Positions 1 through 12,099 of a stretch of DNA of 64,000 nucleotides are shown here, piece by piece. This stretch comes from Alectoria sarmentosa (taxonomy: Eukaryota; Ascomycota; Lecanoromycetes; Lecanorales; Parmeliaceae), in contig WOGZ01000028.1 of NCBI GenBank assembly GCA_009733775.1, positions 124,001 through 188,000 of the forward strand, given 5' to 3'. The stretch's first letter is position 1. Each line of letters begins with the position of its first letter. The position numbers and the translations under genes were made by a program. Below the pieces are notes generated by a model. That model saw only the letters and a list, made by a program, of their open reading frames with translations, was not told the origin of the DNA and made no database searches.

Positions 1-763
1 GAATTAGGGAAATATCGCTCCGAAGTGACATACCAACTTCCTGCCCCCAGAAACCGCTGCTGCGAGCGCTTCCACTAGGAAACAAAGGGGTTGAAGCCTT
101 TTGCGGATAGAGGTTCTCTGCAACATATGCTATACATCTTTCGAATGGAATTTTCCTTAGACTGGGCTCTTGGACGACTAGATCGCTTTTTGTTCCTACT
201 ACGTGTATGACGACATCATTCCCAAGATTCTCCCTCATCTCTGATAACCAGCGTCCCATTTCTTCGAAGCTACCTTCATCTATCATACTGTAGACAAGGA
301 GCACTGCACTTGCTCCTCTATAGTACAATTTCATGATAGATCTGAATCTCTCTTGACCTGCTGTATCCCATAGCTCTACGCACATTTTGGGGTCAGCATT
401 GCTTCTTCAGGATAGGTAATGGAGCTGCAAGACAGGTGTCGGGAATAAAAAGCCCGTTTGCTTCTAAACACGTCCTGTGACCCAATCTCAATATCCAATA
501 GGAAGGATTAAATTCGAAATGTACGTACGGAGACGTACGGTGGTTCCAGTATCAACATCGATTACTCTCTTGGTGAGGAAAGACGCCCCGATAGTTGATG
601 TGACATTCGGTGGGCTGAAAGTTCCTTTGACGTAACGGTGGAGCAGGGACGTCTTTCCGACACCTACGCGATCAGCCACCTGAGCGGAAAATGTCATGTT
701 GAGATCTGCTAACGAACCTTGGGCACCTAGGACGCAGATTTTAGCCTCAAGGCTATTGGACAT
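1..763 (-). CDS. Rab-family small GTPase (5' part, runs off window)
   Basis: Small Ras-superfamily GTPase, by family a molecular switch in vesicle traffic. The start is ATG at 763. Exons I infer: 763-718, 663-529 and 375 towards 1, with introns 717-664 (54 nt) and 528-376 (153 nt; GTACGT donor, CTGAC branch-like site near the acceptor). Splicing the first intron rebuilds the P-loop GAQGVGKTS; splicing the second joins VRLQ to LWDTAGQERF, the switch II/G3 box. The switch I segment SPPNVTSTIGASF and the G4-like box GTKSD are visible. A GTATGT donor at about position 33 suggests a third intron, so the C-terminus and any prenylation cysteines lie outside the window. The sequence resembles the Rab5/21/22 branch, but I would not fix the subfamily. 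It is the last gene before the AT-rich block. Confidence 0.9.
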
Positions 764-1168
764 TGTTATTGTTCATGATGGGTTTTCTGTTGGCTTTTAT
801 GTTTATGACCGTTGTACTCGTACCCAACGAAAGAATCTTCTCCGACGTCTCTGATAAGGATTAATAGTGGTGACGGAGGTCAAGGTGCTGAACGGATTTA
901 ACCCTTCTCCCGTTAGCCCCAGCCGCAACTTTTTATACATATACGCAAGTCGGCACCAAAAGTCCTGGACAGCGCTATCTATTTGACTAATTGAACAAGT
1001 AGGAATAATACACACACACAAAAACACACACACCCCTTCGGAAGGCGATCTCACAGCAGGAACCTTACTCTTGCTCATGCTGTCCAGAAAAAGTGAGCGA
1101 CTTGATAAAACGAGGACACCAAGTGTGATTAAGCGACATATGAAAGACACAATTAATGTCCTCTTTCT
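764..1168. other. Upstream region of the Rab gene, no gene seen
   Basis: Balanced-GC sequence between the Rab start codon and the first transposon base. It presumably holds the Rab promoter and 5' leader. A short CA-rich microsatellite lies at 1010-1034. An open frame on the minus strand (1183-803) has no recognisable domain and I do not call it a gene. Confidence 0.6.
1010..1034. repeat. Short (CA)n microsatellite
   Basis: Two short CA runs are separated by a run of A. It lies upstream of the Rab gene and is the only simple repeat in this GC-balanced edge. Confidence 0.75.
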
Positions 1169-1658
1169 CCTCAAGGGGGGCACAAAAAAGTTGCTTCTGC
1201 GGCGACAACGTGCCTTTCTAAGATGTTATAAACAACGTCTTATTTACAATACTTGAGATTACGTATAATGTCTTATCATGATATCTTTAAAAATTTAATA
1301 TCTATTTTAAACATTCTTTTGTCACTTTCGATTTTTATTTAACGATTTTTTTCGAAATGATTTTAAATTATTTTAAGCGAATAAATAATCATATATAAAC
1401 GAATTATTTAAATTTTCTTTCATTAACTTATCGTTAATTTATATCATTTTTTCGTTTTTTTAAATACGCATATTTTAAAAAATCAATTTTTTTTTATTAA
1501 AATAAAACAATTAAAAAAGAAAATAATTAAAATTTAAAATCAAAGATTTCGATAAGAAATATATTTTATAAAACTTAAATTATTTTATAATAAAATATAA
1601 CATTTATATTATCGATCGTTAACGTTATTTTGCGAATAATTATATTTAAATTTTTTTA
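1169..1658 (+). mobile_element. LINE copy 1, 5' segment
   Basis: This segment aligns base by base with 25725-26230: the start CCTCAAGGGGG, the block around GTCTTATTTACAATA, and on through ATTATCGATCGTTAACGTTA. It is the 5' untranslated part of a non-LTR retrotransposon whose reverse transcriptase is recognisable in copy 2. The alignment breaks exactly at the AAATG target duplication of the gypsy element and resumes at 9095. The differences between the two copies are almost all transitions, as expected from RIP. Confidence 0.85.
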
Positions 1659-1663
1659 AAATG
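1659..1663. repeat. Target-site duplication AAATG (left)
   Basis: This 5-bp sequence precedes the 5' LTR and is repeated at 9090-9094 after the 3' LTR. The second LINE copy has a single AAATG at the matching place. Confidence 0.9.
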
Positions 1664-1826
1664 TGTTATGAATATCTTTGGCAAGGAAGAAAGAAACGAA
1701 GAAGACGAAAATAACGTCATAGCAAGAGATTAAACAGACAGTGTTAAATAATAAATTTCTCGATAGCTTTTCGATAATTAATTTTATATTCACAATCAGA
1801 ATCCTTCGAGCATAGTTTCTTTAATA
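1664..1826 (+). repeat. 5' LTR of gypsy element B
   Basis: It begins TGTTATGAATATCTTTGGCA and ends in CTTTAATA (CCCTTAACA in the 3' copy), giving TGTTA...TAACA ends. It matches 8928-9089 along its whole length, and also the LTR at 59314. Confidence 0.9.
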
Positions 1827-2689
1827 ATGATAATAATATCGAATTTTATAATAAGTATTATTTGATTGCTTGTTTTAAATTATATATTCGATATATTAAT
1901 AATCTTTATTATATTAAAGATTTAATCCTTCGCTTGATAATTCTTTTTATCATTTTTTAAAAATCGTTAATTTGATTTCTCGTGACGTTATTATATAAAT
2001 TTGATAATTATAAGATTTTATTGCTTTCGATCATTAATTTGAAAAATTTATTAATTAAATTATTCGAGAAATCGTTTAATATTTCATTAAAGATTTTTTT
2101 AAATTTGTTTAAATAGTTTTAAAATTTGTTAAAAATCAACGAGCACGTTCTCGTTTTTTTTTAATCGATTTTTTTTTCGAATTATAACAAACGTGATCGA
2201 AAAATTGAATTATTGATCATATTATTTTTCGAATTGCAATTTATATTTTTCAGATAATCACATCTCAATTATATCGTTTTTTTGAAAATTTATTTTTCAT
2301 TGAAAATACATCATAATTTATATTTTTTATATTATTAATTATTATTTTTTTAAATTCGTTTGAATTTCGAATTTTTCATTTTATAAAAGTTTTCGAACAC
2401 ATTATTAAAGATATTTTCGTAAAAGAAATTATTTATAAGAATTTTATCGATTTAATTATGACATTAAAAAATTAATTTTGATAAAACATTGATTTTTTTT
2501 AATAATAATGAATCGCATTATAAAGATTGTTATGAAATATATTCGATTAATAAGATTTTTTAAATTCTTTTAAAGAATCAGATTTTATCGATAACGAAAT
2601 AATTTTCGAATATTCGAGATGAAATTTCGATGATTTTGATTTTTTCGATTTTATATATAATGATAAATTTATAAAAAATGAAATGATCA

Positions 2690-2912
2690 TCGAATATATT
2701 GAAAAAGAAACGTATTTTTGAGACGTTTATTTTTTTATCGAATGAGCTCGAGATCTTGTTTTGATAAAAAATATCAAAATGATATAAAAAAACTTATGAA
2801 TGAGTCTTCAAGACATCGCGTTAAAATAATGAATAACGAAACTTTTTGTTATCGAGAAGCGAATTATCAAATTAAAAAACGATATCGAAAAATAAATCAT
2901 ATTATTGATTGA
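2690..2912 (+). pseudogene. Gag core remnant of element B
   Basis: The segment reading about IEYIEKETYF, then RDVYLFI, fits the conserved capsid core of fungal gypsy Gag proteins. It is clearest in the sister copy at 60330-60480, where the same frame reads ETYFRDVYLFIKQVRDL before a CAA-to-TAA stop. Within this copy the open frame 2718-2912 is in a different register and is a by-product. Confidence 0.6.
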
Positions 2913-5389
2913 TAAATTCAAAGAGTTTATTATGATAATTATCGATGTTGTTTTTTATAAACGATATATTATGTATAACGCAATTTTTAAACGAAAACCT
3001 CGAAAATATGTTTAAAAAATCTTGAAATTAATTAAAAATACAAATATGATTTTCATTAGAAATCAATTCGATATTATATATAACGATTTTGATTTTGAGC
3101 TTCGATGTGATATTAAGAAATTTGAGAATTTCATTATAATAAATGTTTTTTTTATTATTTTTGATGATAATAAATATGAATAATGAATTTACGCGAATAA
3201 ATATGAAAAAAATATAAATTTTGAAAATGTAATCGAATTTTTTTTTAAACGAATTAATAATAATCTCGTTTTTACGAAAGTAGGCTCGTAAAATAATATA
3301 ATTAATATAATAATTCTTTTAATCGTGTTGAAAATTTCGATTAATCGAATTATGATTAATTAAATTTACGATTTGATGATTAAAAAGAGAATCGATCTTT
3401 ATATCAATATGAAGCGATTTTTATTTTATAATTTCGATATTCTATTTATTAAAAATCTCAAATTTATTAATTTTAATAATCTTTTTAATATTAAAATAAA
3501 TTATTATAATCAAATCAACGTTTAAATGAAAATATAAAATCTTTATTTATTTCTTTTTCTCAACCTTAATTTTTAAGATTTTAAACTATTAAATTTATAA
3601 ATAAATTAAATTTTCGATTTGATTTTCGATTTTAAAGATAATAATAATCTCGTTTTTCTTTTTAATCGATTTTCAATAATTTAAATAAATTTTCGTATTT
3701 CGCTCATTTTAATTAATATAATTCGAAATTTCGTTTTTAATTTCAAAATCAACAGTAGAAAGTTTATCAGATTTTTGAAAATATAACGAAAAAAAGTACT
3801 TTTGACGACGAATATGAGAAATTTATTAAATCATATCAATATTATATTTTCGAAAATCAATTCGAGAATTCTTAAGAAAATTCTCAAAAATATGAGAAAT
3901 TTTATGATAACAGTTTTTATGATTATGACGATATAAACGATATACATTTCGTTAACAAAAAAGTTAAACATTTTTATAACAAATATAATATTTCGTTTTC
4001 ATTAAAAAATAAATTTTTTAAGCATTTATAAAAAATTTGTCGAAAATTCAAAACTTTCGACGTAATTTCCGAAGTTTTCGAAATAATTTTCGAAGTTTTC
4101 GAAGCAGTTTTCGAAGTTTTTAAAGCAATTTTCGAAGCTTTTAAAGCAATTTTCGAAATTTATGTTATAATTTTCAAAGTCGACGAAATATCGATCTCAT
4201 TTGAGAAATTCGTTGTTTTTATAATTAATAATGTTGAAATTGTTATAATTATTCATTTTATTATTAAATTATATAATATAATTATTAAATCGAGTTATAA
4301 TTTTCGCAATTGAAAATATGTTATTTTTAAAATCCGATATTCATCGAATTTTAAAACGAAAAAAAATAATATTTTTTCGAATTTCGAATGTGAAATTATT
4401 TTTGATGATCGTGAATATTTGTTAAAAAATGTTTTTGAATTAAAAATTAAAAAGATGATTTCGTTTATATCAATATGAGAAGTGAAAAACAAAATCGTCA
4501 ATATGAATAAATGTATCATAATAATTATATATGTTAACGACGTTATTAATAATATAACAAAAACAACTTGTTTCACGATGAAGATATATTTTATAAATGA
4601 TTTCAAGATTAATATTCTTCTCGAAACGAATATTATGACGTTTTAAAATATAATCGTGAATTTGAAAGTTTGTATCATCAAATTCGATAAATATCAAAGA
4701 TTTAAAATATCGATTAACGTTATCGCACGAATTTAATTACATTTTAAATGTATCATTTATATCAAATCCTCGATTATTATAACATCAAATATTATTACGA
4801 AAATATTTATCGCGTATAATGATATAATATTAAAAAATCGAAATTTTTTGTTCGAATTAAATTGTGTTTAGGATTTCGAATTCATAAATGAAATTTTGAT
4901 TTATGTTATAGATTTTATAATTTTAATAATATTAATTTATAATGTCATGATCGCATTTATTCGTTTATTTCGAAAAGTAAAATTAAAAATATTTTACGAA
5001 TATGAACAAAATAATGCTTTTTTGATAATTTTTATTAACGCATTTTTTGTTATTAAAAATATGAAATTATGAAAATTTAATTTCGTTAAAGACATTATGA
5101 TAATAATTACAATATTCATCGAATTAACATAAAAGTTTATATTTGAAAATTCGATGTTCGAAAATATAATTTTTAAAATCATTATTTTTATGATTAAAAT
5201 ATACGAGATTGAAAATTTCGTGTTTAAAAATGTTGTTTTTAAAATCATTATTTTTATAATTAAAACGTTCGAAATTTAAATCGATTTGAATCTCGAGCAC
5301 GTAATATTTAATAACATTATCATTTATGATATTTCGAAAATAATCATTCAAATTATTTCGATAATCGATAAATTTTCGAAAATCTAAAT

Positions 5390-6110
5390 GAATTAAAATG
5401 TTATCGTGAATATTTTTAAAAAAAAATGAATGCTTATATCTTTCAAATTAAATTTTACATTTAAATTTTTTCGAATTTATTTTATTAATCAAAAAAATAA
5501 AAACGTTATTAATAAAACGTTTAATAAATTTTATAAGCAAAATAAAATGCAATGAATTAATCAATTTACGTTTTATAATTATTTAATATTCGTAATATGA
5601 AAATAATTATTTGATGGTTTTCGAAAAGATCGAATTATTATAAATATTCGAGGTTTTAATAAGATCATAAAATTCGATTTTTATTCGTTATCGTTGTAAT
5701 CAAATATTATCTTTATTATAATAAAATTTTCTTACATCTTTACGATGAACGAAAATGATTATTTTTATCAATTTCTTATTCGTTATAAGAATCGATATAA
5801 GTTTATAATGGTTTTTCATTGAAAATAGAAGTAATACAATGTTGTTTTTATAAAATATAAAAAATTATCGTCGTATGTTCAGAGATAAACGAATAAAATT
5901 TTTAAATTTATTCGAAAATTTGTTAAAGCTTATATAAATGATATGATTATTTTTTTAAAAACGTTATTAAAGCATTTGAATTATTTTAAAAAAATATTCA
6001 CTTTTTTTCGTTAAAGAAAAATCAATTTTAATTTCAAAAAATCATTTTTGAATTATCTTTTCGTGATTCTTTTTAAATAACGAATCGATTTTTTAAATTT
6101 ATTCACATTT
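5390..6110 (+). pseudogene. Reverse transcriptase remnant of element B
   Basis: Read through its stops, this stretch follows a fungal Ty3/gypsy reverse transcriptase: NIRGFNKI near 5655, then FYQFLIRY, SYVQR, and the catalytic box as KAYINDMIIF at about 5929-5958. The family has Y-[VIL]-D-D; V-D to I-N is what G-to-A changes on codons such as GTC GAC give. No catalytic activity is possible. Confidence 0.85.
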
Positions 6111-7359
6111 GAGAAAAAACTTGTTGTTATTATAACATTTCGTTTTTTAAAAACATTACGATAATTAAAAACTTTTTTAAAATTTATCGATTAATTTCGA
6201 TTATTTATATTTAAATATATTTAACGAGCAAATTTTTTGCAATAAAAAAAAACGAATTTTATCAAAAAAATATTTAAAAAATCAAAAGATTATTCTCGAA
6301 ATCATTAATTCGATATTACGTTTTATAAATTTATCAAAATAAAAATTCGAACTTTTAAGAATTTTCAAAAAACATTTTTTAATTTTATCTTTTTAATACA
6401 TTTCGATTTTAATCGTCGTCTTTATATCGATTTAAACGCTTTCAAAAAATGAAGATTCGTTATTATAATTTATTGTATAATCGACGATTTTGACGAATCT
6501 TTCTCGCGCACGAATGTATAATCGATTATATTTATTAATAAAATGCTTAATCAAACGAAATAAAATTATTGATTTACGAAATTAAAAATTATCGAGATAA
6601 TTTGAATAATTAAAAAGATATAATATATGATAAAATTCATTAAAAAATCGTTTATAATAATATATATCGATTATTTTATTATCGTATTAATATTTCGATA
6701 AATTAATCTCATAATTTCAAGTATTAATAAATTCAATTTACGTTTAATACGCGCTTTTTAATATTTATCAATATTTGATCTTTTTATATATTATAAAATA
6801 AAAAAAACGAACGTCGTTTTTGATGCTTTATTACATTTTTTAAAAAATCTTATTATAATATCGAAAAACGATTTAAGAGTATTAAAAGCTTTATATGAAT
6901 AAATAATAAAAATCATCGAGTAAGATTTTTATTTTATGAAAAAAAAATTATTTCTTAAAAAAACGAATTTATTTATTATTTATCATATTATTTTCGTGAA
7001 AATGTTCGACGATTTTAAGTCACGTCTCATTTTTAAATATATTAAAAATGAATAATGAAATAAGATTCTCGAAATAATTCGAAAAGTTACGAAAAAAGTT
7101 ATTTCGAATTAATTTGAAAAGATTTCATAACCTTTATAAAAACTTATTATTTTATAATTTTTATAAAGTTTTATTATTATAAAAGAAGTCTTATCGCAAT
7201 AAATCTTCGATTTTTATTTCGAAAATTTCGTTAATAATCGATTAAATCTTCGATTTAAGATTCGAAATAAATTAATTTATTATATAAACTTTCATAATGA
7301 TCGAGAAAGGTTATATATTCTCAATATATTAAAAAAAAAATCTTCGAATTAATTCACGA

Positions 7360-8158
7360 TCATTAACATCATAAGGGATTTCATAAAACGTATAATCGAA
7401 TTATGAATTTTATTTATATACGATATTTATCAAATCATTTTCAAATATACATAAATTATTATTCGAAATGTAAATTAAATTAAATTAAGCGTTATAAGTT
7501 TTATAAAAATATGATTTTCATTAATAAATCGAGAATCTCATTTCACATCATAATTATGAATTTTATAATCGCGCTTTCGTTAACAATAAACGATTTTGAT
7601 AATTTATTTATAATAATAAATAAGTTTTTCAAAAGAGTTTTGTTAACATTTGAAAAGATTATTTACATTATTACGAAATGAGTTGATATTTTTTTTATAA
7701 ATCTTATATAACAAAAATAAAAAATTTCTTATATTATAATAAATAATAAAGATTCGAAATTTATATCAAATTTATGATAAACGATTTTTCACAAATTGAG
7801 AACGAAAATTTTTATTTTAATAATTTATTATTTTTAAACGAACGAGCAATTCGAATGTACGAATCAAATCATAAAAATCGCGCTTCGCTATTTTATTACA
7901 ATTAATTTTAATATTAATTAAACATTTATTTTTTCATATTTTATAAATAATTTAAATAATTTTAAAAATCAATTTATTAAAATATCATCGAACGAAATTT
8001 TTTATAAATTTAATGTTTATGACACATTCGAATTTTTTATTGAGTTATCATAAAAGAATTTTAATCGATTATAATAAATGAAGTGAAAGCAAATTGAAGA
8101 TATTATTGCATTCGTCAATATTTTTGCAAAAATTTATTATAATAGATTTTATACGATT
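7360..8158 (+). pseudogene. Integrase core remnant of element B
   Basis: The zinc-binding region is readable near 7375-7500 (FHKTYNRI, YIRYLSNHFQ, then KCKLN, with one cysteine of the second pair still a Cys). The continuation through MNFIIALSLTINDFDN agrees with the start of a gypsy integrase catalytic core. Many TAA/TGA stops interrupt it. Confidence 0.75.
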
Positions 8159-8590
8159 TTGAAATTAATATGTGATAATATAACATATTTACGTTTGCAT
8201 TATAAATACGAAATATTAAATCTTGATAATCGAAAATTATATTATCAAAGAATCAATTCGTTTTTAATTTTCGAAAAGATGAAATCTCTCATTTATCGTC
8301 TAAAATTTTCATTAATTATAAAAATTCATTTTATGATGTTGATAATTTAATTGAAATTTGCGTCGAAAGATGATTCGTATAAACGTTTTTATAACACGAA
8401 TTTTTTTCTCGTAAAAAAGAAAATCGAAAAGAACGTCGATTTCGATTTTGTTTTTAAACATAAATCTTATAAAATCGAGCGACTTTTGAAACGACGTGAT
8501 ATCGAAAAAAACATCAAGTATTTAATCAAATGAAAAAATTATGATAACGAGCATAACGTTTAATATCTCATATATGCACTTCAAAAAACA
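8159..8590 (+). pseudogene. Integrase C-terminus and chromodomain remnant, frame broken by RIP stops
   Basis: Two adjacent open stretches (8159-8350 and 8351-8533) are one frame. They are separated by TAA at 8348-8350, where the family has Gln (CAA), and end at TGA 8531-8533, where the family has Trp (TGG). The first holds the integrase C-terminal segment (YLRLHYKYEI, NLDNRKLYYQR). The second ends in a chromodomain-like stretch, YKIERLLKRRDIEKNIKYL, which continues past the TGA as KNYDNEHNV. A C-terminal chromodomain marks the chromovirus branch of Ty3/gypsy. Confidence 0.85.
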
Positions 8591-8927
8591 CAGAATCTCA
8601 TAAAAGAATATGATTTCAGGATTGTTATCATAACAGATTTAAAAAAACGAGATCGTTTTCGCAAAAAAACATTTTTCGAAACAATTTCCGAAACTTTCGA
8701 AGCTTCGCAAACTATTTTCATTAAAAAACGAGAACGTTTAAAGATAATTAATCTTAAAACGCTTTAACGATCGACGATCCTTACGTGCAGCAAAGCGTCA
8801 AAAAAGAAAAAAACTTCTTAAAAAAATTCTTGAAAAAGTTTCGTTATGAATTTCGAAATGAATTTCGAGCTTTATTTATATTTTTGTCATAATGAAAGCG
8901 TTGCTTTCTTTGTTTTCTATTGCCATT

Positions 8928-9089
8928 TATTACGAATATCTTTAACAAAAAAGAAAGGAACGGAGAAGACGAAGATAATGTCATAATAAGAGGTTAAACA
9001 AATATGTTAAATAACAGATTTCTCGATAACTTCTCGACAATCAATCTTACACTCACAATCAGATTCCTTCGAGCATAGCTCCCTTAACA
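8928..9089 (+). repeat. 3' LTR of gypsy element B
   Basis: It begins TATTACGAATATC, where the family has TGTTAC, and ends CCCTTAACA. It keeps more C and G than the 5' LTR at several sites (AGATTCCTTCGAGCATAGCTCCC), so the two LTRs were mutated independently. Confidence 0.9.
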
Positions 9090-9094
9090 AAATG
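9090..9094. repeat. Target-site duplication AAATG (right)
   Basis: This partner of 1659-1663 is followed at once by the resumed LINE sequence. Confidence 0.9.
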
Positions 9095-11516
9095 AAATGC
9101 GAAAATTAAGTTTCATTTTTAAATTTAATATTATTATAAATAATTTATCGAAAATTAATCAAAATCGAATAAAATAAATAAAAATACGTTGAAATAAAAC
9201 TTATTTTCGAATGAATTTAAAAATAATATATATATAAATAATAAAATCTTTTCGAATTCGAAAAAAGCGAATATTATTATCGAAAATGTTTTTAAAATTC
9301 GATCGAAATTGTTAAAATCGTTGTTAAAAAAATCGAAATATAAAAAAAAAATTAATTTAATTAAATCGAAAGAATAATCGATTAATTTAAAAAATATAAA
9401 ATAAAATAAAAAAGAGAAGATAACGATAAAGATAATTAAAAAAAATCGCTAAAACGACGAAAAAAAAAAAAGAGAAAAAAAACGAATTAAACAAAAAATT
9501 TATAAGAAAAATGATAATTTTTCGCAATTTTATTTTAAATATCGAAAAAAAAAAACGATTATTATTAAATTTAAGATTATTCGTTTTCAATATTCGAAAT
9601 TTCTATTAATGTCATAAAAAATAATATTTCGAATAAATAAATTATTTATTCGTATATTTCAAAAAATTTTAACATTTCGATTTTATTATTTATTAATTTA
9701 ATTAAAAAATGCGTGTTATTATATTAATATCTTCGAAAAAAACGACGAAGAAAAAAAGACAATAAATTAAAAAAACGAGTTTTATTCAAAATTCATCGTT
9801 AATAAAAAGTGAAAATTTCGAGAAAATACGAATTTTTAATTATTTTAAATTAAAATCAAAATTGAATAATAATTCGATTGTTTTTTTTTCTTTTATCGAG
9901 AAAATGATTTTTACAAAAAAAAATCAAAAAAAATTATAATTCTTTTAATAATATCGAAGCTTGTCGACGAAAAATGATTTTGTTTAAAAATGTTAATCGC
10001 GTTATAAAAAAAGAATAAGAAATTTATGCTAAAATAAGTTCTGAAAATATTTAAAAATTTAATTTTTTTAAAGACGTTGAATTCGCAAAAAAGTATAATA
10101 ATAAAAATTAAATAATATATTATCGTTTTGAAAAGATTAAAAATGTAATAAAAAGTATATTAATTTTTATTAAAAAAGTGAAAAACGATATAAAATTAAG
10201 ATTATAATATATTATATCGATAATTTATAAATTTTCATTATTTCGAAAAGCTTTTTCGAGATAATAAATTATCACGTTTTAATAACACAAATTGAAAATC
10301 TCAAGAAATTTAAAAAAAAAAATTTGATTGAAATATAAAAAAAGTTTTATATAACTGAAATAAATCGATTATATTCTTCAAACAAATCTTAATTTAAAAA
10401 ATTTCGAATTTAAAATTTAAAAGTCGAGATTAAATTTTAACACATCATTTATAATAAGATTTAAATTAACAAATATCAACGAAACTTACGAAATTTATCG
10501 CAAAATAAATCACGTTATTTATAATTATAAAATTATAACGAATTTAAAAAAATTTGAAAAAATTAATTTTTTTTATTAAAAACAATTTTTTATATTATAA
10601 TTATTATAATAATATATAAAATAAAAGTCGTCTCATTAAATGTTCGTTTTATTTTAAATTTAATACGATTTAAAGATATATATAATATAATATAAAATTA
10701 TAACATAAACGTTTTATTTTTATAAAAAATAAATTTGTTTATTGAATTCGCGAAATATTATAAAAACTTATTTTCGCAAATATATATTATAATTTATATT
10801 ATTAATCGTAATAAAATTATTATTATAACTAATATCAAAATAATAATATAAACGTTTAATAATAATTCGAATTATATTTTTTACATTAACGACGATAATT
10901 ACATTTTGACACCAAAAACATTATATTGAAATTATTCATTTAACGTAATATTTATTTACGATTCGATTTAAAATATCGAACGCCTAATTTGATTTCAAAA
11001 AAATGAAACATTTCGACACAATTCGATTTTTGCGTTTTATAACATAATAGAAAAAGATTGAAATTTAACATTATTAATAATGAATAAAATTTTATAAATA
11101 TTCTCGCGAGTCGTTTATTTACGAAAATTTTCGAAACTATTAACACAATTAAAAAAAATGACACGTATAAATTAATAAAAGATTAAAAAATTAAAAACTT
11201 GAATTTAATAACTTTTATATATTACGTTAACGATATTTTATACTCAAAATTTAATAAAATATATATTAAAAAAATTAATTGAATAAATTTGAAAAGTGAA
11301 ATATCGTATTGAGCGAACTTTTTATTAATTATAAAACGATCATAATTATAATTAAATTAACTTTTACGATTATCAAAAATTCGAGAAGATAATAATTATC
11401 TTTTATAATTTTGCAAAAAAAAAATGCGAAAATTTTATTTATAAATTTTGAAAACGTTTTTAAAATTAACATTTTTGAGAAAATAAAACATATATAAAAT
11501 ATTAATAATTCAATTT
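9095..11516 (+). mobile_element. LINE copy 1, continued (ORF1 region), interrupted at 11517
   Basis: It resumes the LINE directly after the gypsy insertion and matches 26236 to about 28695. It covers the charged ORF1 region and the zinc-knuckle segment at about 10485-10530. There the knuckle reads with Tyr at all three Cys positions but keeps the His. The match ends near 11516. I found no continuation equivalent to 28700-32166 in the window, so copy 1 is truncated or was disrupted by the minus-strand gypsy element. Confidence 0.85.
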
Positions 11517-11697
11517 TGTTAAGGCATAGTCTTGATAATCTATAAAAGATATGAGAGTATATAAGAATCTTGATTCTTTTTACTTAAAAATAGTTATTTG
11601 TAATGTTAAGTTAAGAACCTTGCCGAGATATTTCTTTAATAAACAATTTTTTTTGATAAGACAAATATCTTGTCAAGCTTATATGCTTATCGTGACA
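11517..11697. repeat. Possible LTR (TGTTAAGG...GTGACA)
   Basis: This is a 181-bp segment with TGTTA/TGACA-type ends, flanked by AATTT on the left and an overlapping AAATTT on the right. Its base composition is less degraded than its surroundings. It marks the point where LINE copy 1 stops matching copy 2. It could be the 3' LTR of the minus-strand gypsy region that follows, or a solo LTR. I did not find a second copy in the window. Confidence 0.4.
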
Positions 11698-12099
11698 AAA
11701 TTTTCATAATAAATGTCGATAACAAAAGAAGACTTCGACGTTCTCATCGAAAGATACGTTTAAAAAACATCGCAAATGCAAATTCGAAAGAAATCGAAAA
11801 TTTTTGTTAAGGAAATATTTGTCGAAGAAATTCTTGTCTTTTTAAGCATAAAATCAAGATTAAAAAATAGCGACGATTTTTTTTAGACGGTCTCTTCTTT
11901 TTTGAGAAGCTTGCGCTCTTTTAATAGAAAAAATTTGCGAAGTTTTAAAAGATCGTTCGAAAGATCTTTCAAAAAAATGGTTTTGTTTGGGCGATTTCTT
12001 TTTTTTTGAGAAGTTTACGCTCGTGATGCTTTAAAAATTCGTGAAAAGATTCGGATCGGGCGTGTTTGTTTTTTTATTTCATATTCGATAATTAACTTT

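Larger units (their letters stand above)
1664..9089 (+). mobile_element. Complete Ty3/gypsy chromovirus retrotransposon, RIP-inactivated (element B)
   Basis: This is a 7.4-kb LTR retrotransposon with 163/162-bp LTRs and a 5-bp target duplication AAATG. On the plus strand the order is gag, protease, reverse transcriptase, RNase H, integrase, chromodomain, which is the Ty3/gypsy order. Gag core: about 2690-2900. Protease region: a RIP-altered YVDD-like motif near 4540, then the segment around KIYFINDF at 4580-4610. Reverse transcriptase: about 5390-6110. RNase H: about 6420-6780. Integrase: from about 7360. All frames are broken by stops of the RIP type. It sits inside LINE copy 1 and is therefore younger than it. 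A second copy starts at 59314. Confidence 0.92.

Noticed and set aside
803..1183. 126-codon minus-strand open frame upstream of the Rab gene
   Set aside because: No domain, it overlaps the CA microsatellite and its far end enters the LINE; more likely leader and promoter sequence.
11714..11768. Plus-strand ATG frame MSITKEDFDVLIERYV after the possible LTR, looking like a Gag start
   Set aside because: The neighbouring pol genes are on the minus strand, the frame stops after 17 codons, and no plus-strand retroelement domains follow.
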